64,000 nt of DNA from Dastarcus helophoroides (Eukaryota > Arthropoda > Insecta > Coleoptera > Bothrideridae): NCBI GenBank assembly GCA_028583605.1, contig CM053337.1, positions 11,040,969-11,104,968 on the forward strand, given 5' to 3'. How positions within the stretch are numbered: the first letter of the stretch is position 1; each line of letters opens with the position of its first letter. The notes below the pieces were generated by a model, which saw only the letters and a list, made by a program, of their open reading frames with translations, was not told where the DNA came from and ran no database searches. Shown here piece by piece: positions 1 through 12,900 of the stretch. Made by a program: the position numbers and the translations under genes.

Positions 1-1
1 G

Positions 2-2026
2 GGGGGCGTTTCGATGAAGATTAAAAGAGAGCCGGAGCTGACGCTGGAGATTCCCGTTGAGACAAAGGAAGGGTTCGGGGTTTACACAGGGAAGAACTAC
101 ACTGCCATGTCGGCGCCCGCCAGCCCCATGTTGAACGGGAAGTCTGTCTTGCAGAAGCTCCTCAGGTCCACCAGCAAGGTAACGGTTAAAAATTTTTACA
201 TGTTGTCTCCAAGTTTCGATTCTTTTAAATTTAGAACGCAAAGCTAATTTTCCCTTGATTTTTTTCAAATTGCTGAAGTGTTTCCCATGCAATTTTAATT
301 TTAGTTTGCTACTCTTCTTTATTTTAGACTATTTTCAAATTTTGAAAAAAAAATTATTTGCTTTGAATTGCAACATTTTTCTTAAACTTCCAGAGTTTAC
401 TCTTTGGATTTCGTTTTTCCCCATATTTTCAACTTCAAAACTAAAATTTAGTTTGCTCTTTCCATCTGTGTTTAAAATTTTTACTTCGAACTCCTAATTG
501 TCGATTTTTTAGAGATTTTAGGGAACCCTAATGTTGAAATTTTGATTTTTTGTGGAATTTCAATTTCTGTGCTCATTTTGTTGTTGTAAATTTAAAGTTT
601 TTTTTGTTTATTTTTTATAATCTGAAGTTAATGTGTTCAATTTTGATATAAAATTAATGAAATTAAAACATCGACTTTAAATTTGGAATTTTGTGGATCA
701 ATATCAACTTTGAGAAAAATCTGTAATAAGTAATCTTTATTTGTTTTTTTATTTATCCTTTTTTATGTAAATTTAAGAGTTTTTTCTTGACATTTCGATT
801 TCTTCAACTCAATTTAGAGACAGCATTCTCAAAATTCATTCTTTCTTCTCCAAAGTTTCAACTTTAATCTCGAGTCGGTTTTATCTCGACTATAATCTTG
901 AAATTGACATTTGTTTTCAAAATGTTGACTTTTTTAATACAAATTATCCAAATTTGAGTCTACATTTTCATGTTTACTGTTTTTTTTTTTTCCTAAAAAT
1001 TTTACTCCAATCTCCAGATGTCAACTTCTCGAAATCTCAAAAGCAGTTTAGTTATATTGTCAGTCTCAAAATTTTGTTTTTCAAATATTTTTAGCATGTT
1101 GGACATTTCAACTTCAATTTCGAATTATCATTAACATGTTTAAGCAAATTATAATGGGACGTATTTTTTGTTAGGTTCCATATACACCGGACTACGTTAA
1201 CCAGCAGCTAATGCAGCACGATTCCAGCGAGTTATCCCAGTTCTTCAATTCGACAGACTGCTTGTCGGAAACGGAGCCGAATTACCGTTCCCAATCGGTC
1301 CCGCTTCACCAGATGATATCATCGGATAAAACCGGCCTTCTACTAACCAACGAACAACTATCGCAAACAATCAACGATTTCAACGACATGGACCCCATAG
1401 AGAACGAAACTGTCCGGGTTAATAACTTGATAAACACATTGGACGAATCATGCGATACTAACGTGTTTAATTTGTTGTCTTCGAACAACCCCAATTTGAT
1501 AAAATACGGCCTGATAACGAACGATAACTTGGATATACCCTCGGCGTACCCCCATTACGATAATCAAATAGCTGAAGGGGTCGTTCCGGTAAGTAGAACC
1601 GTATTGGGACGTTCACAGAGCATCGACGTTGCTGCCATCGGCGTGGTCAAGTGCGTTCCATCGAGGTCTGTGCCGAGCACGCCGCTACCGCAGCAGCCCC
1701 CGATACAGATACACAGCGGCGGGGAGAAGGTGTTTAGCGGGCAGAGCAGCCGCTCGTACCCGTCGACGCCCTTGTTGAACAGCGAGACATTCAACTATAA
1801 CATCAACAGGGATTGTTTGCTGAACGGACAACCTATTAAGAATGACGATGGCAGCTTCAGCACGTTTATTAATTTTGGTGATTTGAATGGAGATAACAAT
1901 ATAGAGGGGCAGCTGGAGCAGGAGAAGGAGTTCGGGATCGCGGTAGGTTTACCCGATAGCGATTTCGCCATTGATGATGCGGAAATATTGATGAATGAAC
2001 AAAATTTTAACAATTCTCTTAATTGA
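2..2026 (+). CDS. C-terminal two exons of a regulatory protein, tentatively RFX7-like (partial)
   Basis: Two exons join in phase 0. Exon 2-178 is open to the window edge and ends AAG|GTAACG; exon 1175-2026 follows a TTGTTAG acceptor and ends in TGA, giving 342 residues of C-terminus. There is no folded catalytic domain. The sequence is Ser/Asn/Gln/Pro-rich and acidic near the end, with an IKREPE motif (sumoylation-like) near the start. Three short Ser/Pro motifs recur (RSQSVPLH, SRSVPSTPL, SRSYPSTPLL) and look like phosphorylation or 14-3-3-type sites. This composition fits the C-terminal tail of a transcription factor or coactivator, and the motifs remind me of the tail of RFX7-type winged-helix proteins, but the DNA-binding domain would lie upstream of the window. 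The gene structure is well supported; the family name is a weak guess. Confidence 0.6.
179..1174 (+). other. Intron of the first gene
   Basis: GT-AG intron of 996 bp, very AT-rich, with recurring short AAATTTCGA-like words. The two small ORFs in it have no recognisable features and are not supported as genes. Confidence 0.6.
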
Positions 2027-3013
2027 GTCCACTTTTTTAAACATTAGTGGTACCCTAAGGTATATTGTGATAAAATAGATCTCGATTGGGGCTTTGGCTC
2101 TTTTTTAATAACTTAGAAAACTACTTTAAGATTAAAAATTCGTTTTTAGGAATTCTCAAGAAAGTGATCTAAAGCCGCAGAAAGGCTTATGAGAGTTACA
2201 GTCAAGTACTTGATCAAAGAACATTAGTTGTTATACATTCTTGTTATGAAATTGTACCATCTGAAAAGTATCGAGTCAGTTAATTACAATTGGAATGAAA
2301 ATTTGAAAAATTTACACGAGGTTGTTTCACAAAACTGTATGATTAGTCCATTATCACTGAGAATATGACAGGATGACAAAAAATCCTGTTGAGCAGATTT
2401 TGCTCTTATTATTTAAAAATGTATTAACTCCTTAGATCTTATTTATACTAAAATTAAGATTGTAGTCCTATTTAGAGCGAATATAGCTCCATGCAGAGAA
2501 AATGTAACTCCATTCTCAAAAAATACTTAGTCTTAAAAAAAACAATTTTTTTTGTCAGTTTCGCGACCAAAATGACAAAAATTTCAGTTGTGTAAGTTTT
2601 GTTCTGCAACTAAAACTGAAATTCTAACTTTCCCAATTACATTAAAAACAAATTTTAACTGCGATTGCACTGCTTGGGTTAGGTGTTGTCCAATTTGGGA
2701 CCAAAAATTTTAAAATTACGAAATTCTTATTAAAGTTAACGAAAAGTTAACTGGAAATTTAGATATTTTTATCAACACTTCGAGTCCAAACTTGGAGATT
2801 CCAAATTTAAGCGAGGAATTTTAGGAAAAAGTCAATATTTTGTCAAAAAATTTTTTTTAGGCTCAAACCGTCGATATTTTTCTAGAAATTTCAACAAAAC
2901 AATAATTTTGATTTGCAAAGGACACACCATGAAAGTAAGTATATTGGTAAAATTCAGTAATTAAACGTCAGTTAAATACAAATCATGTACTAGAATCGAT
3001 CATATTCGTTTAA
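2027..3013 (+). other. Probable 3'UTR / 3' flank of the first gene
   Basis: AT-rich, no long ORF. The poly(A) site is not clear. The nearest AATAAA (about 3804) lies beyond the inverted-repeat insertion at 3028-3575, so the insertion may interrupt the 3'UTR. A TGTATATA word (Pumilio-type) is present near 4335. Confidence 0.35.
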
Positions 3014-3027
3014 CAGAACCCAATCAA

Positions 3028-3575
3028 TACAGGATATACTTCTTCCGGGATTGGACCGTGTCACAGAACTACTAAAAGTGTTCGACGTTTCGCCCACCAT
3101 CGTAGGGGGCTTCTTCAGGAACAAAGAAAGAAAAATAGATGAAATGAGGGACTATGCAAAAAAGAAAAATAAAAGGCCAATTTCAAAGCATCAGAGCACG
3201 GTAACTCAGTATGTCCACCATACCAGAGGCGAAACTCTTCTGAATTGAAAATTGGTACAAAGGATAAGAAAGTCTAGACAGAAGAGCACGGTAACTCAGT
3301 ATGTCCACCATACCAGAGGCGAAACTCTTCTGAATTGAAACTTTGTACAAAAGAAAGTTTAGGCAGAAGAGCACGGTAACTCAGTATGTCCACCATACCA
3401 GAGGCGAAACTCTTCTGCATAGTCCCTCATTTCATCTATTTTTCTTTCTTTGTTCCTGAAGAAGCCCCCTACGATGGTGGGCGAAACGTCGAACACTTTT
3501 AGTAGTTCTGTGACACGGTCCAATCCCGGAAGAAGTATATCCTGTACTGACTCTGGCCGTGGAAGCCTTCGCTAT
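3028..3575. mobile_element. 548-bp inverted-repeat element with 14-bp target-site duplication
   Basis: A ~130-bp left arm (from 3028) is repeated in reverse complement at about 3415-3546. Between them lie three tandem copies of a ~58-bp unit. The whole is bounded by the same 14 bp on both sides, CAGAACCCAATCAA at 3014-3027 and 3576-3589, as expected for a target-site duplication. The right end carries 29 bp (3547-3575) absent from the left. A short partial ORF (MDRVTELLKVF...) runs through the left arm. Partial inverted copies flanked by a longish TSD are seen in Penelope-like elements, so that is my preferred class, but no RT or GIY-YIG domain is present. A non-autonomous foldback element is the alternative. 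Confidence 0.7.
3193..3417. repeat. Three tandem copies of a ~58-bp unit inside the inverted-repeat element
   Basis: Units start at 3193, 3283 and 3368 with AGAGCACGGTAACTCAG and end near CTCTTCTG, with spacing 90 and 85 bp. Each contains a small hairpin (GTATG / CATAC) followed by GGCGAAAC. They are nearly identical, so the amplification is recent. Confidence 0.85.
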
Positions 3576-3589
3576 CAGAACCCAATCAA

Positions 3590-6224
3590 GTCTATTTACA
3601 TGATTTTATTTTAGGGTACCACTACTTCCTTGTAGTTTTTATTTCAAATTGCTTTAAATATTACTGATAATTAAATGAAAATTAACGTTTGGAAACATAC
3701 CAAATTATCTGTGATAAAATTGTTTTGGAATTTTGTATCTGAGTTTTTATGCATTTGAAACATAGCGGCAGCATAGACCAATTTTGCTGACTAAAGCGTA
3801 TAAAATAAACCAAAAATTATTCCCAGTTATGCATTTACCAGTCGTACTGTTTTTTAAAATTAGGCAGCTGTTAACTCTCCAATAGCGGAAACGTCAGCAT
3901 ATCAGTTATTTTATATTTTTTATTTGGTAAATGGGCCGATTTTGTTTCCGTCGGACGGTTTTATCAAAGATTTCATTAAAGATGCACTAATTTGAGGCGT
4001 GTTTCAGAGACTTTTATGGGGTGTTGCCAGTTCTTGTGATGTTTTTAAATTAAGATGGCTGTGCTTGTGCGTTTTAATCCTTAATGAAAACTGTGCTAAA
4101 ACGTTTAAGTTATCTTTAATTATGTTAGCGGTCGAGTAAAAAAAAATACGAAGTATTTTTAAATAATTAAGCCCAAGATATATAATTTTATAGATTTTTT
4201 ACAAAAAAATCCTATCGACTTAGAAGCTTTTAATGTGTTATTTTTTATTAATTGGACTGTGTTATTTCTTACTTTGTGTACCTATTTGTTAATCGTTAAG
4301 AGAAAGAAAACGAATTAATTATCGATGTATTTTTGTATATATCATGCGTTTTTAAATGCTTTGGCATGCGAAAGTTGTTGAGATGGAAAATATGGGAACA
4401 TTAGACTTATCTGAGCATTTATTGGACGAATTTTGGATTTACGAAGGGTCGTTGTTTCATAGAGTGCTTAGAATTTGAAAAAAAAAGTACAATTCTTGTT
4501 AGCGGTAAGTCATTGTTTAATGTGATTTATTACTTACGATAAAGCAGAAAAGGCCAACTTCTAATATAAATCGTCATTATGTTCCTGCAAATATTTATAC
4601 GACTTATAATTTATTATTATTATTATTATTATTATTAAATATCCCAGTGACTATGGAAATCTATTTTAATTATTTTGAAGTATTGTTTAATTAATTTGAT
4701 TGGCGTTGTAATACTTATTTGAATATTTTGCAGTTTTAGCAACATTATTAACTTATTAGGAATTTTAATTTTACAGTTTGATATTTCTCGAGGGTCGATA
4801 TCATCACATAACATGCACATGCACTAAGGTAACATAAGGCAACATAAACTAAGGTTTATGTTGTCTTTGAATATACGTCATTATAGTTGGCGTTTTTTTC
4901 CATTTCCCCCGTTGGTAGCATAGCTTTAATGTAAAATATTTACAGGAACATAAATGATTGTTAAGTTAAGCGAAATTGTAAATTAGCGGCTATTTTAAAA
5001 AAAAGTTATATTTTTTCAATGATAATGTCAAAAAAAGAATAAAAATCGTTTGCACTGATTGATGTGGTGATTATATCCCCGCCTAAGACATTTGTGCCTG
5101 CTTCAGAATAATATAATAGAATGAGAACGTGTATGATGATGGAACGACGAAATACCCAAATGGGCGGAATATAAGCGACGTTGTTTTGTTCTTTAACTAT
5201 TTTTCACCAACAAATAAATATTTTTATACAATTGGCAAACGTTTGTCGATATTCCGTGTTTCGTCGTTCATTTAGAACTAGCTGCTTCAAACCTTCTGTG
5301 TTAAAAATGTCTAATTGTGATAAAACTGTTGATTGTATATTTTTGGAGATTTGAAGAGTTTGGTAGATTTCGACACAGCATAGAGCTTAGTTGTAAATTG
5401 ATTGTTAATGCTCATTTTAAATCAATAAAAAGTATGCCCTCACCACTTAAGCGTATGAAAAATCAACGTAATATCACCAAAACCAGTTCATAAACTACAA
5501 ATTGAAAAATATGTTAAAGTGACAGACTTCGTGACAAAAAGTAGTATCAAAATTGATAAATTAACTTCCAAAGGTGCTGACATCACGGCCATCATCTTTG
5601 AATGTAAAGTGAGCACGCGTAAAAGCTGTTTTAATAAATTTTCTTAAGGATTTTCGTTCACATTGGTGCTGTGGCTGTAGGGTACGCGCCACAAAAATTT
5701 CGGTGAAATGATCAGTTATTGCAATAAAAATTGACACTAAGGACACGTTATTTTGTTTTATTGGTTAAATATACGAAAATTCACTAAAAGAGTACAAAAA
5801 TTTACTAAAACAGTACAAAAATTCACTAAAACGGTGTTTTGTACCAATTCGCAAACACACAAGACATATTTTTTACTTGTTCTTAAAAAAATGTGCATTT
5901 TACTATTCACCTAATATTGAATAAGAGTGTCATGAATTATTTTTTCTATTAATAGATACTTTATGGTGGAAATTATTAATCTTATTTGAAAAGTCAATGA
6001 AAAGTTGATTGAGACAAATATTTGAAATGTTATTATTTGATACTTTAGCACAGTTACAAGTCACTCAATGGAAAAAATATCTCTTGAGTATTTATACGAC
6101 TGATTATAGGTGCCCAAGCAAGGCGGAAACCGATCTGCGGTTGTTTGTTATATTTGCAATCGCAGCACGATCGATTGTTAATTACAGTACATTTAATTGA
6201 TCTTTTGAAAGAATTTTGATGGAA
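3590..6224. other. Intergenic AT-rich stretch
   Basis: No gene recognised. It holds a (TTA)n microsatellite at about 4611-4637 and a short inverted repeat whose arms (GAACGACGAAA-type) lie near 5142-5180 and 5244-5270, which may be a degraded MITE. Small ORFs here have no codon or domain signal. Confidence 0.5.
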
Positions 6225-6412
6225 GGGATTGGTCCTTGGTTATCTTCAAAAATTGATACACAAATCTTGACCCCTTAATCTAAGCAAGATTAAAAACAAC
6301 AGCAGTTGCTCTTAATCTTTTGTTTCCCCTGAAACCAACAAAGATTAAGCAAATTTGTTGTTTTTTATCTTTCTTGGTTTCAGGGGACAATTTTTTGTAT
6401 ATCAAAGTTGAC
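6225..6412. mobile_element. Palindromic MITE, family A copy 1
   Basis: The left arm GGTCCTTGGTTATCTTCAAA, then an ATCTTGACCCC-type block, and a right arm with TTGGTTTCAGGGGACAA form a long imperfect palindrome. The same sequence recurs at about 13585-13665, 17405-17535, 22185-22355 and 59565-59695. No coding capacity, so non-autonomous. Confidence 0.7.
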
Positions 6413-7499
6413 ATACAACAAGTGGTTCTTTTAAAATTGAAAGAACCAGTTGTATTTAGTCAATTAAAAAATACCACTTGCCTTGTCTACATTAATAAAA
6501 ATGGTGGCCGTGACGAAATACGCTCTGTCTGAAGTTAATGCATCTTGTTAGAAGTGTTTCAAGTTCTATTCTTCTGCTCCAAAATGTAAAATCAACGAAT
6601 GCGAGAGCCTGTCCCCTCCCCATTTTGAAAGTCGACTCGTTCGACCGAAGGAAATCTGTATCTTTTTTTTGTAAGATTTTTGCTGGTTTAGTGCGACCAA
6701 GGCATCACAGTACGCCCCCACTACAACAAAAAACTTAGCCCCTACATAATAATAGTAATAGTTATAAGCATCACACTACTCAGCTGTACTAATGATACAA
6801 TAGAACGCTTGATCTCCGCTTGTTAAATTTCTACCAGCAAAAATTGCGTTTTTCTGATATTTTTGTTATGACCAGAAATGACTTTTGTATATAATATTGA
6901 CGAAAAAAGTCTGAATCGTAGTGGTAAGCTCATTTATAAAATAAAACGTGAATATACCGCCTCACCTCGGCGGCATATTGTTGAAACTTGTAAAGAGAGC
7001 TGTTATTTTACGAAGTACAAATTTATTTTAAAAAATAATGGTGAATTGAACAGTTTGTAGATTAGTACGGATGTTTCGGTGTATCCTGCATATATAAAAA
7101 TATATTCGTATCTCTTGTTTATCTGTTGCGTTTTATTGATGCCCCCTCCCCCATTTTAAGTAATTTGTGTAAATCAAAAGCTAAGATTTTGACGCCGATC
7201 CGGAAGAAGGGTAACTTGTTAAGGTCACAAACTATCGCGTTAAGTTTTAGGCAAGCTTTAATAGCGGTTAGCCAGAGTAAAATCGATAACTCCCAAGTAC
7301 CAAATGAATCACTAATTAAGTAGTTTGGCAAGTAAGTATTAAGCAGAGACCGAATAAAAGTTTGCACTAAAAAATCTGAAAGAAAAAAGTTACAAACAAA
7401 AAATGATAATTCTAAAGAAAACTGACGTCCAGCGGATACAGTGAGGACTTCGATCTACAGTGACTTTTTTTTGGACTTCAATCTACAGCCTCTTTTTTT
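6413..7499. other. Intergenic stretch without recognised genes
   Basis: AT-rich; short ORFs only, none with a recognisable domain. Nothing else supportable. Confidence 0.5.
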
Positions 7500-7682
7500 T
7501 TTTATAGAACTTCCAAGCTATGGAACTCATTACCGAACGGAATTTTCCCCAACAATTACAACTTATCCGTGTTTAAGAAGGCGATTCATCGCCATCTATT
7601 TTTCTTTCCGCATTCTACTTGCAGTGCTTTGAAGGCATAATGGGGTTGCCCTTGGCGAGAGAATTGGACTTGAAAAAATAAA
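7500..7682 (+). mobile_element. 5'-truncated 3' end of a non-LTR retrotransposon
   Basis: Reading through small frame breaks, this encodes the C-terminal tail KLWNSLPNGIF..., FKKAIHRHLF and CSALKA, then a 3' end finishing in GAAAAAATAAAAC. It matches the C-terminus of the larger minus-strand copy at 54995-56100, so it is the same family and heavily 5'-truncated. It abuts the putative 3' end of the convergent CLASP transcript. Confidence 0.7.
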
Positions 7683-7699
7683 ACAACTCTTGTTAATAG

Positions 7700-9983
7700 T
7701 TTGTATTTTATTACAATTCAGTAATTACATAAAGTTTGTTTATAGATTATTAAAATAACTAAGTAGTCGAAGCGATTTTGCTTATGCTATACAGCACTAC
7801 TTAACTACAGTATATACAGACTAACCAACTTTAAAAAAGTTATATATAGCACATAAACAACATTTTTTGGCATATAAAATATATAAGCTAGCTTGTTCTG
7901 TATATTTAAAGACTTATTACAAAGGTGTGATTCAAAATTTATTTATTTTCCTAAAAAAAAATGTTAATTAACTACTGCGTGAATTGGAAACTATTCAAAT
8001 TTAAAATTTGTCTCTTGCGAATGTGACAAGATATGAAAAATGACGATCACAACATCTTTTCCTAATTTTATCATAAATATAACACATTCATACGAAACGA
8101 GTCAATAAAAATTCAAACATTAACATTTTATGCAACCAATAAATATAATAATATATAAAAAACTTGGTCCTAAAGCTATAACATCAAAATATATACATAT
8201 ATAAACTTTTTTCATTACAAAATGCTTCAAAAATGAGATTACGGTCGACTAGGGGGTCTGTTTCGAAAAATGTGTCAAGTATTATGCAACTAGGGAGGAA
8301 GAGGTAAGTAAAAAGTCAATTTATAATACAGAATTATGACATCAAATTAAACAACAGAAATGTTACCTACGAAACGTTATAAAAAATCCTAATCAGATTG
8401 CATACAGGCAAAAGAAAGAAGCTTGATTCTTTCTTCAGTAAATTAGATCTTTGGAAGAAAATTGAAACGAGGTGTGATATGGAGATTTTTTTTAGTTTTG
8501 GATCAAACCAACGAATATTTTTTTTTAGTTCTTATTAAATCCCTGATTTATAACATGGTAGTCATCGAATTAAAATTAAGTAAAAAATTTAGGCTGAATA
8601 ACAAATTATTTTGTTTATGAAGAATTAACAAATCATTTAATTACTATGTCCAGTCAAAATTGTTAAAAACTGGATACTTACTTTGACAACATGAACGCAT
8701 TTGAACTTTTTACTAACCTTTGTCTCATTAAATTTATCTCTGATCGAAGGTTTTTTACATTTTTAGGGTTGCCATAAGTCACATTGAAAATGTGCAACAG
8801 TAAGTTATGTGCGCTCCAAGTGAACAGTTCCTGAGTTTTCTCATGGTCAGAATCCACTTTCTAAATTTTGCTTTTTTAGATGATAAAATATTTTCCTTTT
8901 TTAGATGGTAAAATATTTTGCTCTTTTTTTTTAAACACGGGAAATTTATAATTTAGAAAAAGTCTTTTTGAGCAAAAATTATAGTGCTAAAAGGGTCATT
9001 GCATAAGAAAATATAAATTACTCAACTCCATCTTGGTGTTATATAGAGTAAAAATAAATTTATATTTATCAAAAGTAAATATTTAAAATAAAAAACTTTC
9101 TTATCACTTTTTTCAAGCCAAGTAACAGTTAACATGAAAAAAAGAAAAAAGTTCTTATTTCCAGTTTTGATATTTACTAATATTATATACAATGGCTTCA
9201 AATGCAAAAATATTCAGTTATTTAAAACAGAACATTTTTGAGTACGAGTCAAAAAAAAATGGACACTGATTGTGAAATTACACAAAATAAAACTTAAAAA
9301 TTAAGATATATTAATTTTGTGATGATAAATGCAGCAAAATTATTCAACAAGGAAAATTATTATAACGGATAACAGTAAATAAGTAGAGCAGTTTTCAAAG
9401 AATGGCACTCAATTAAAAAACAGTGCGTAAAAATGTAGTAGCAACATTAAATATAATTAATAGGAGTTAAGAGGCACAAGCAATAACATAACTATATACA
9501 GGGTCACTTAACGAGTGATGGATAACTTATTTCTTTCACACTAGAATTGTATCCTTTAATTTTGAGCTGTAATTGGGTTTTTAGAACAGGTTTTTCAACT
9601 TTCAAAATGAATTTAGTTTTTCAACTTTCAAAATGAATTTAGTTTCTTAACTTTCAAACTGAATTTACTAAATAATCACATTTCTTATCAAATACCTAAT
9701 TTCCGATTTAAAAATATTTTAATTCGAACCTACACCAATCATATCCATTGCATTTTCACATCAGCTTCATATGCAAAAATGTAACTCTTGGCATGAATGG
9801 GTTAAAACTGTTTTGGGACTGAACTATTGACAAACTAAATTAAAATATCACCAACAAACAACCAAATAATAATACTATCATTGGGACGCACAACACTGGT
9901 CAAACTTCCAGCAAAACGAAACATTCGCAGCTAATCAATAGATAAAACTTGACTTGTTAATAAATTATCAATTTGTTACTAGA
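7700..9983 (-). other. Probable CLASP 3'UTR
   Basis: About 2.3 kb of AT-rich non-coding sequence follows the CLASP stop codon. A minus-strand AATAAA at 7712-7707 is the last signal before the transposon fragment at 7682, but several others (for example near 7940) could be used. A short AGGGTTGCCAT fragment near 8766 matches the end of the MITE at 13293-13569. Confidence 0.4.
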
Positions 9984-12900
9984 CTAGCTACTTGAGGCGT
10001 TTCTAGGACTCGTTTGGACTGAATTCTGTTCAGCTCTGCTAATATACAATCTTAGCAGTTTGACTTTACTGATGCTTAATCTGTTGATGTAAGGTTCCAT
10101 GCGTTCTTCGCCCACAGCCTTATGTATCGCAACCATGCAAAAAATGGAACTTTTTCTCACCGGACTCTCAACGTGATCGGTACCCTGAAGAAACACGATC
10201 TGAATTCTATTCCTGAATTAATTACGATAGTTACCTTTATGAGGCCAGGCATTATAGCTTGTAAATGATCATCGGTGACGTCGTTAGGGTTAGATTCTAT
10301 CAATTTGGTTAGCATTTTGATAGCGCCTAGTAGTAGAGGGTATTGACTGGTTTGTATTAAGGGTGCTAATGTATTTACAACGACGCTAAAGGGGCAGACG
10401 CTCATCGCGGCCGCCGTCGCTTCGGCCATCTTCGAAACCTACAAAATTAACAAATGAAGTTACAGACCATTTTTAAGGAATTACAAAATCTGCTAGTTCT
10501 TGGGAGCGAAAAAATGGTGGAAAAAAATTGAAATATTAAGACTGAAGTCGAAATTTTGGTATCACAGTTTTATTCTATGCAAAACGCAAAATTTGAGTTA
10601 AGTCGAGATTATAAAAAATAAACTCGTAAATAAATGGTCAATGGTGTCTATAAAGTGAAAAATATTACCAACCTCTCTTTTTTCATGGCAATGCGCGTCT
10701 AGTACTCTTAAGGTCAACAGTTCCACGAAGTGGCACCAACATTGTTTTAGGTCTTCACACTTGAAAATGGCAGTTAATATTTGAAGAACTATTACTTGAG
10801 CTTGGGAATCTTTCTCGTTCAAATGGTCTATGAGGATTCGCAATAGCTTTCTGCAACAGTAAATTTGTGTGTGCTTAGTTGAAAAGTTGATTTAGATGAC
10901 GCTTACTTAAAATTTGGTATTATCGACTCCGTTTGTCCTTTATTTATAACATCTATTAGTTCGGCTAGCAGAAGTCGTTTCTCCGATATGGGCATTGGAT
11001 TATCTATTGTGCAATTTTCTAAAACGCCTTTCACTATATCAGTTTTTGGTGTACCTGAATATATTACGTTAGTTGTAGCGAAATTTGTAACGATATTAAT
11101 CAAATTAGTTACCTAAACTTCTAAAACCGTTACTGGTGTCAGTTTCGGTGATTCCATTAACTGTAGCGTAAGGCAGCGATCTTGTACCAGATTTCGTGAA
11201 AGATAATTCTTCCATTTTTTCCTCGATTGTGATTATGTCATTTTTAATATCGTTACCAATCGACATCTGCGATATACCCGAATCCTGTGATGTTGTGTCC
11301 CTATCTCGATCCAATTTAGATCCTGCGGAATACAAATATGAATAATGCAACCCCAAAGCTTCAAATCCAATTACCTAAAGTTTCATAACTGTAATTCTGT
11401 ATTTCAGCTGTCGTCTTCCTCAGGCTCCTGTATATCTCCTCCTGGTCCAAACCCTCCTTTCCAGGCGGCGTATTCGGCGACAATGTCTTAGGACTAGCGG
11501 ATGCAAGCGGGCTCCCGGGTTCGCTACCAGTGGAACTCTTCCGCATGTGACTATGGACGATGTTCGAGGCGATATCCTGCTGCTCTTTGGGAAGCTCCGC
11601 CATCATCATCGTCATATGCGACGTGCTGCAGTTCCACATGGATACAAGGCACATTTTGGCGGCGTTTCGCAACTCCACAGACTTCGTATCTTGTGTGAAC
11701 GCGATGATCTTCTGCAATGCTTGCGCCGCCGGCGGACTAGAGACGAATTGACTCGAATCGACGGAATTGCAGAGCGTCGACAAAAAATTCAGCACGACGC
11801 TTTTGACTTTGGCGTTGGGGGTCTGTGTGGCGTCCACTAGGAATCTGTACACGTTGGACATGAGGACTGTCACTGGGAAATTGCTTCTGATTATGTCGAG
11901 GGTTGTTATGAGTTTGCTTTGTACGGAGTTTAAAATTTCTGTGCCTATTTTTAGGAATACTCGCTGGAGGAGAACGTAGATCCAATAGTGGAGTTCGTTT
12001 TTGTACATTTTGATGACTTCGTGGAGAGTGTCGAGGAATACGCTGAGGCCTTTCGTGTGCGAATCCATGAACATTTTTGTGAAGATTTCAGTGAGATGTG
12101 ACAATTCACCCGGGGTTAGTGGTGCTTCCGTATTTAAATAATACTGAAGGGATAATAAACCGTCTTTTCTTTCCTGCCAAACTGTGCTGGCACACAAAGC
12201 TATAATTTCATTTATATCCTGAAATAAATGATTAGTTACATATAACAATGATCGGGTAATTCTATTATGGATTAGTTTGGATGTATTTAGCATTAGTTTG
12301 CACAATTAACTGGGTTACTAAGCGAGTGAAATCTAGAAAAATTATTTAGGGATACATGTATACAATTTAAGAGATAAATTCAGTTAATGAACTTTGCAGT
12401 AGCATACGCTATGTGATTTTGGGCAAATTATCTGTTTTGCTTTTTCGCTTTAAGACATAACTTGTACACTTAATTCTCTTCCTCCTTTCCCTTCCCTCCT
12501 ACCCATATTCTGCTCTATTTTCGAATTTTGCAGATTAAGCTTAAAATTTTGAAAAAAAGTAGGATATTTGAAATATGAATTTGTGTCTGCGTCCACTACA
12601 AAATTTCATGAAGTTTCCATATTGAGCTACATAAAGTAAAAATGTTTGGAAGTTGTGACTTTAAATTTTAATTTGGTTAAATATTTAGTATTTTTCTTAC
12701 TCAATATTCACAATTTTAAAATATAAAATGGCTGAAGGTGCTCGTTTGTCAAAAACTCACAAAGTGATCGGTTTATTGCGTTTTAATGTAAGTGTCTGAA
12801 GTGTGTACTTACACGGCAAGGCTCCCAAGCTTCCCTTGCAAGCCTTTGTTGAGATCCACTCCAAGAGTAAGACTACCACAAAAGTGAACCCATTAGCACA

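Noticed and set aside
3193..3417. Hammerhead ribozyme in the 58-bp units
   Set aside because: A GGCGAAAC and a small hairpin are present, as in some Penelope-type ribozymes, but I could not find the required CUGANGA core in the right place on either strand.
11501..11985. Several plus- and minus-frame ORFs of 63-97 aa
   Set aside because: Out-of-frame shadows of the large CLASP TOG3 exon (12218-11375).
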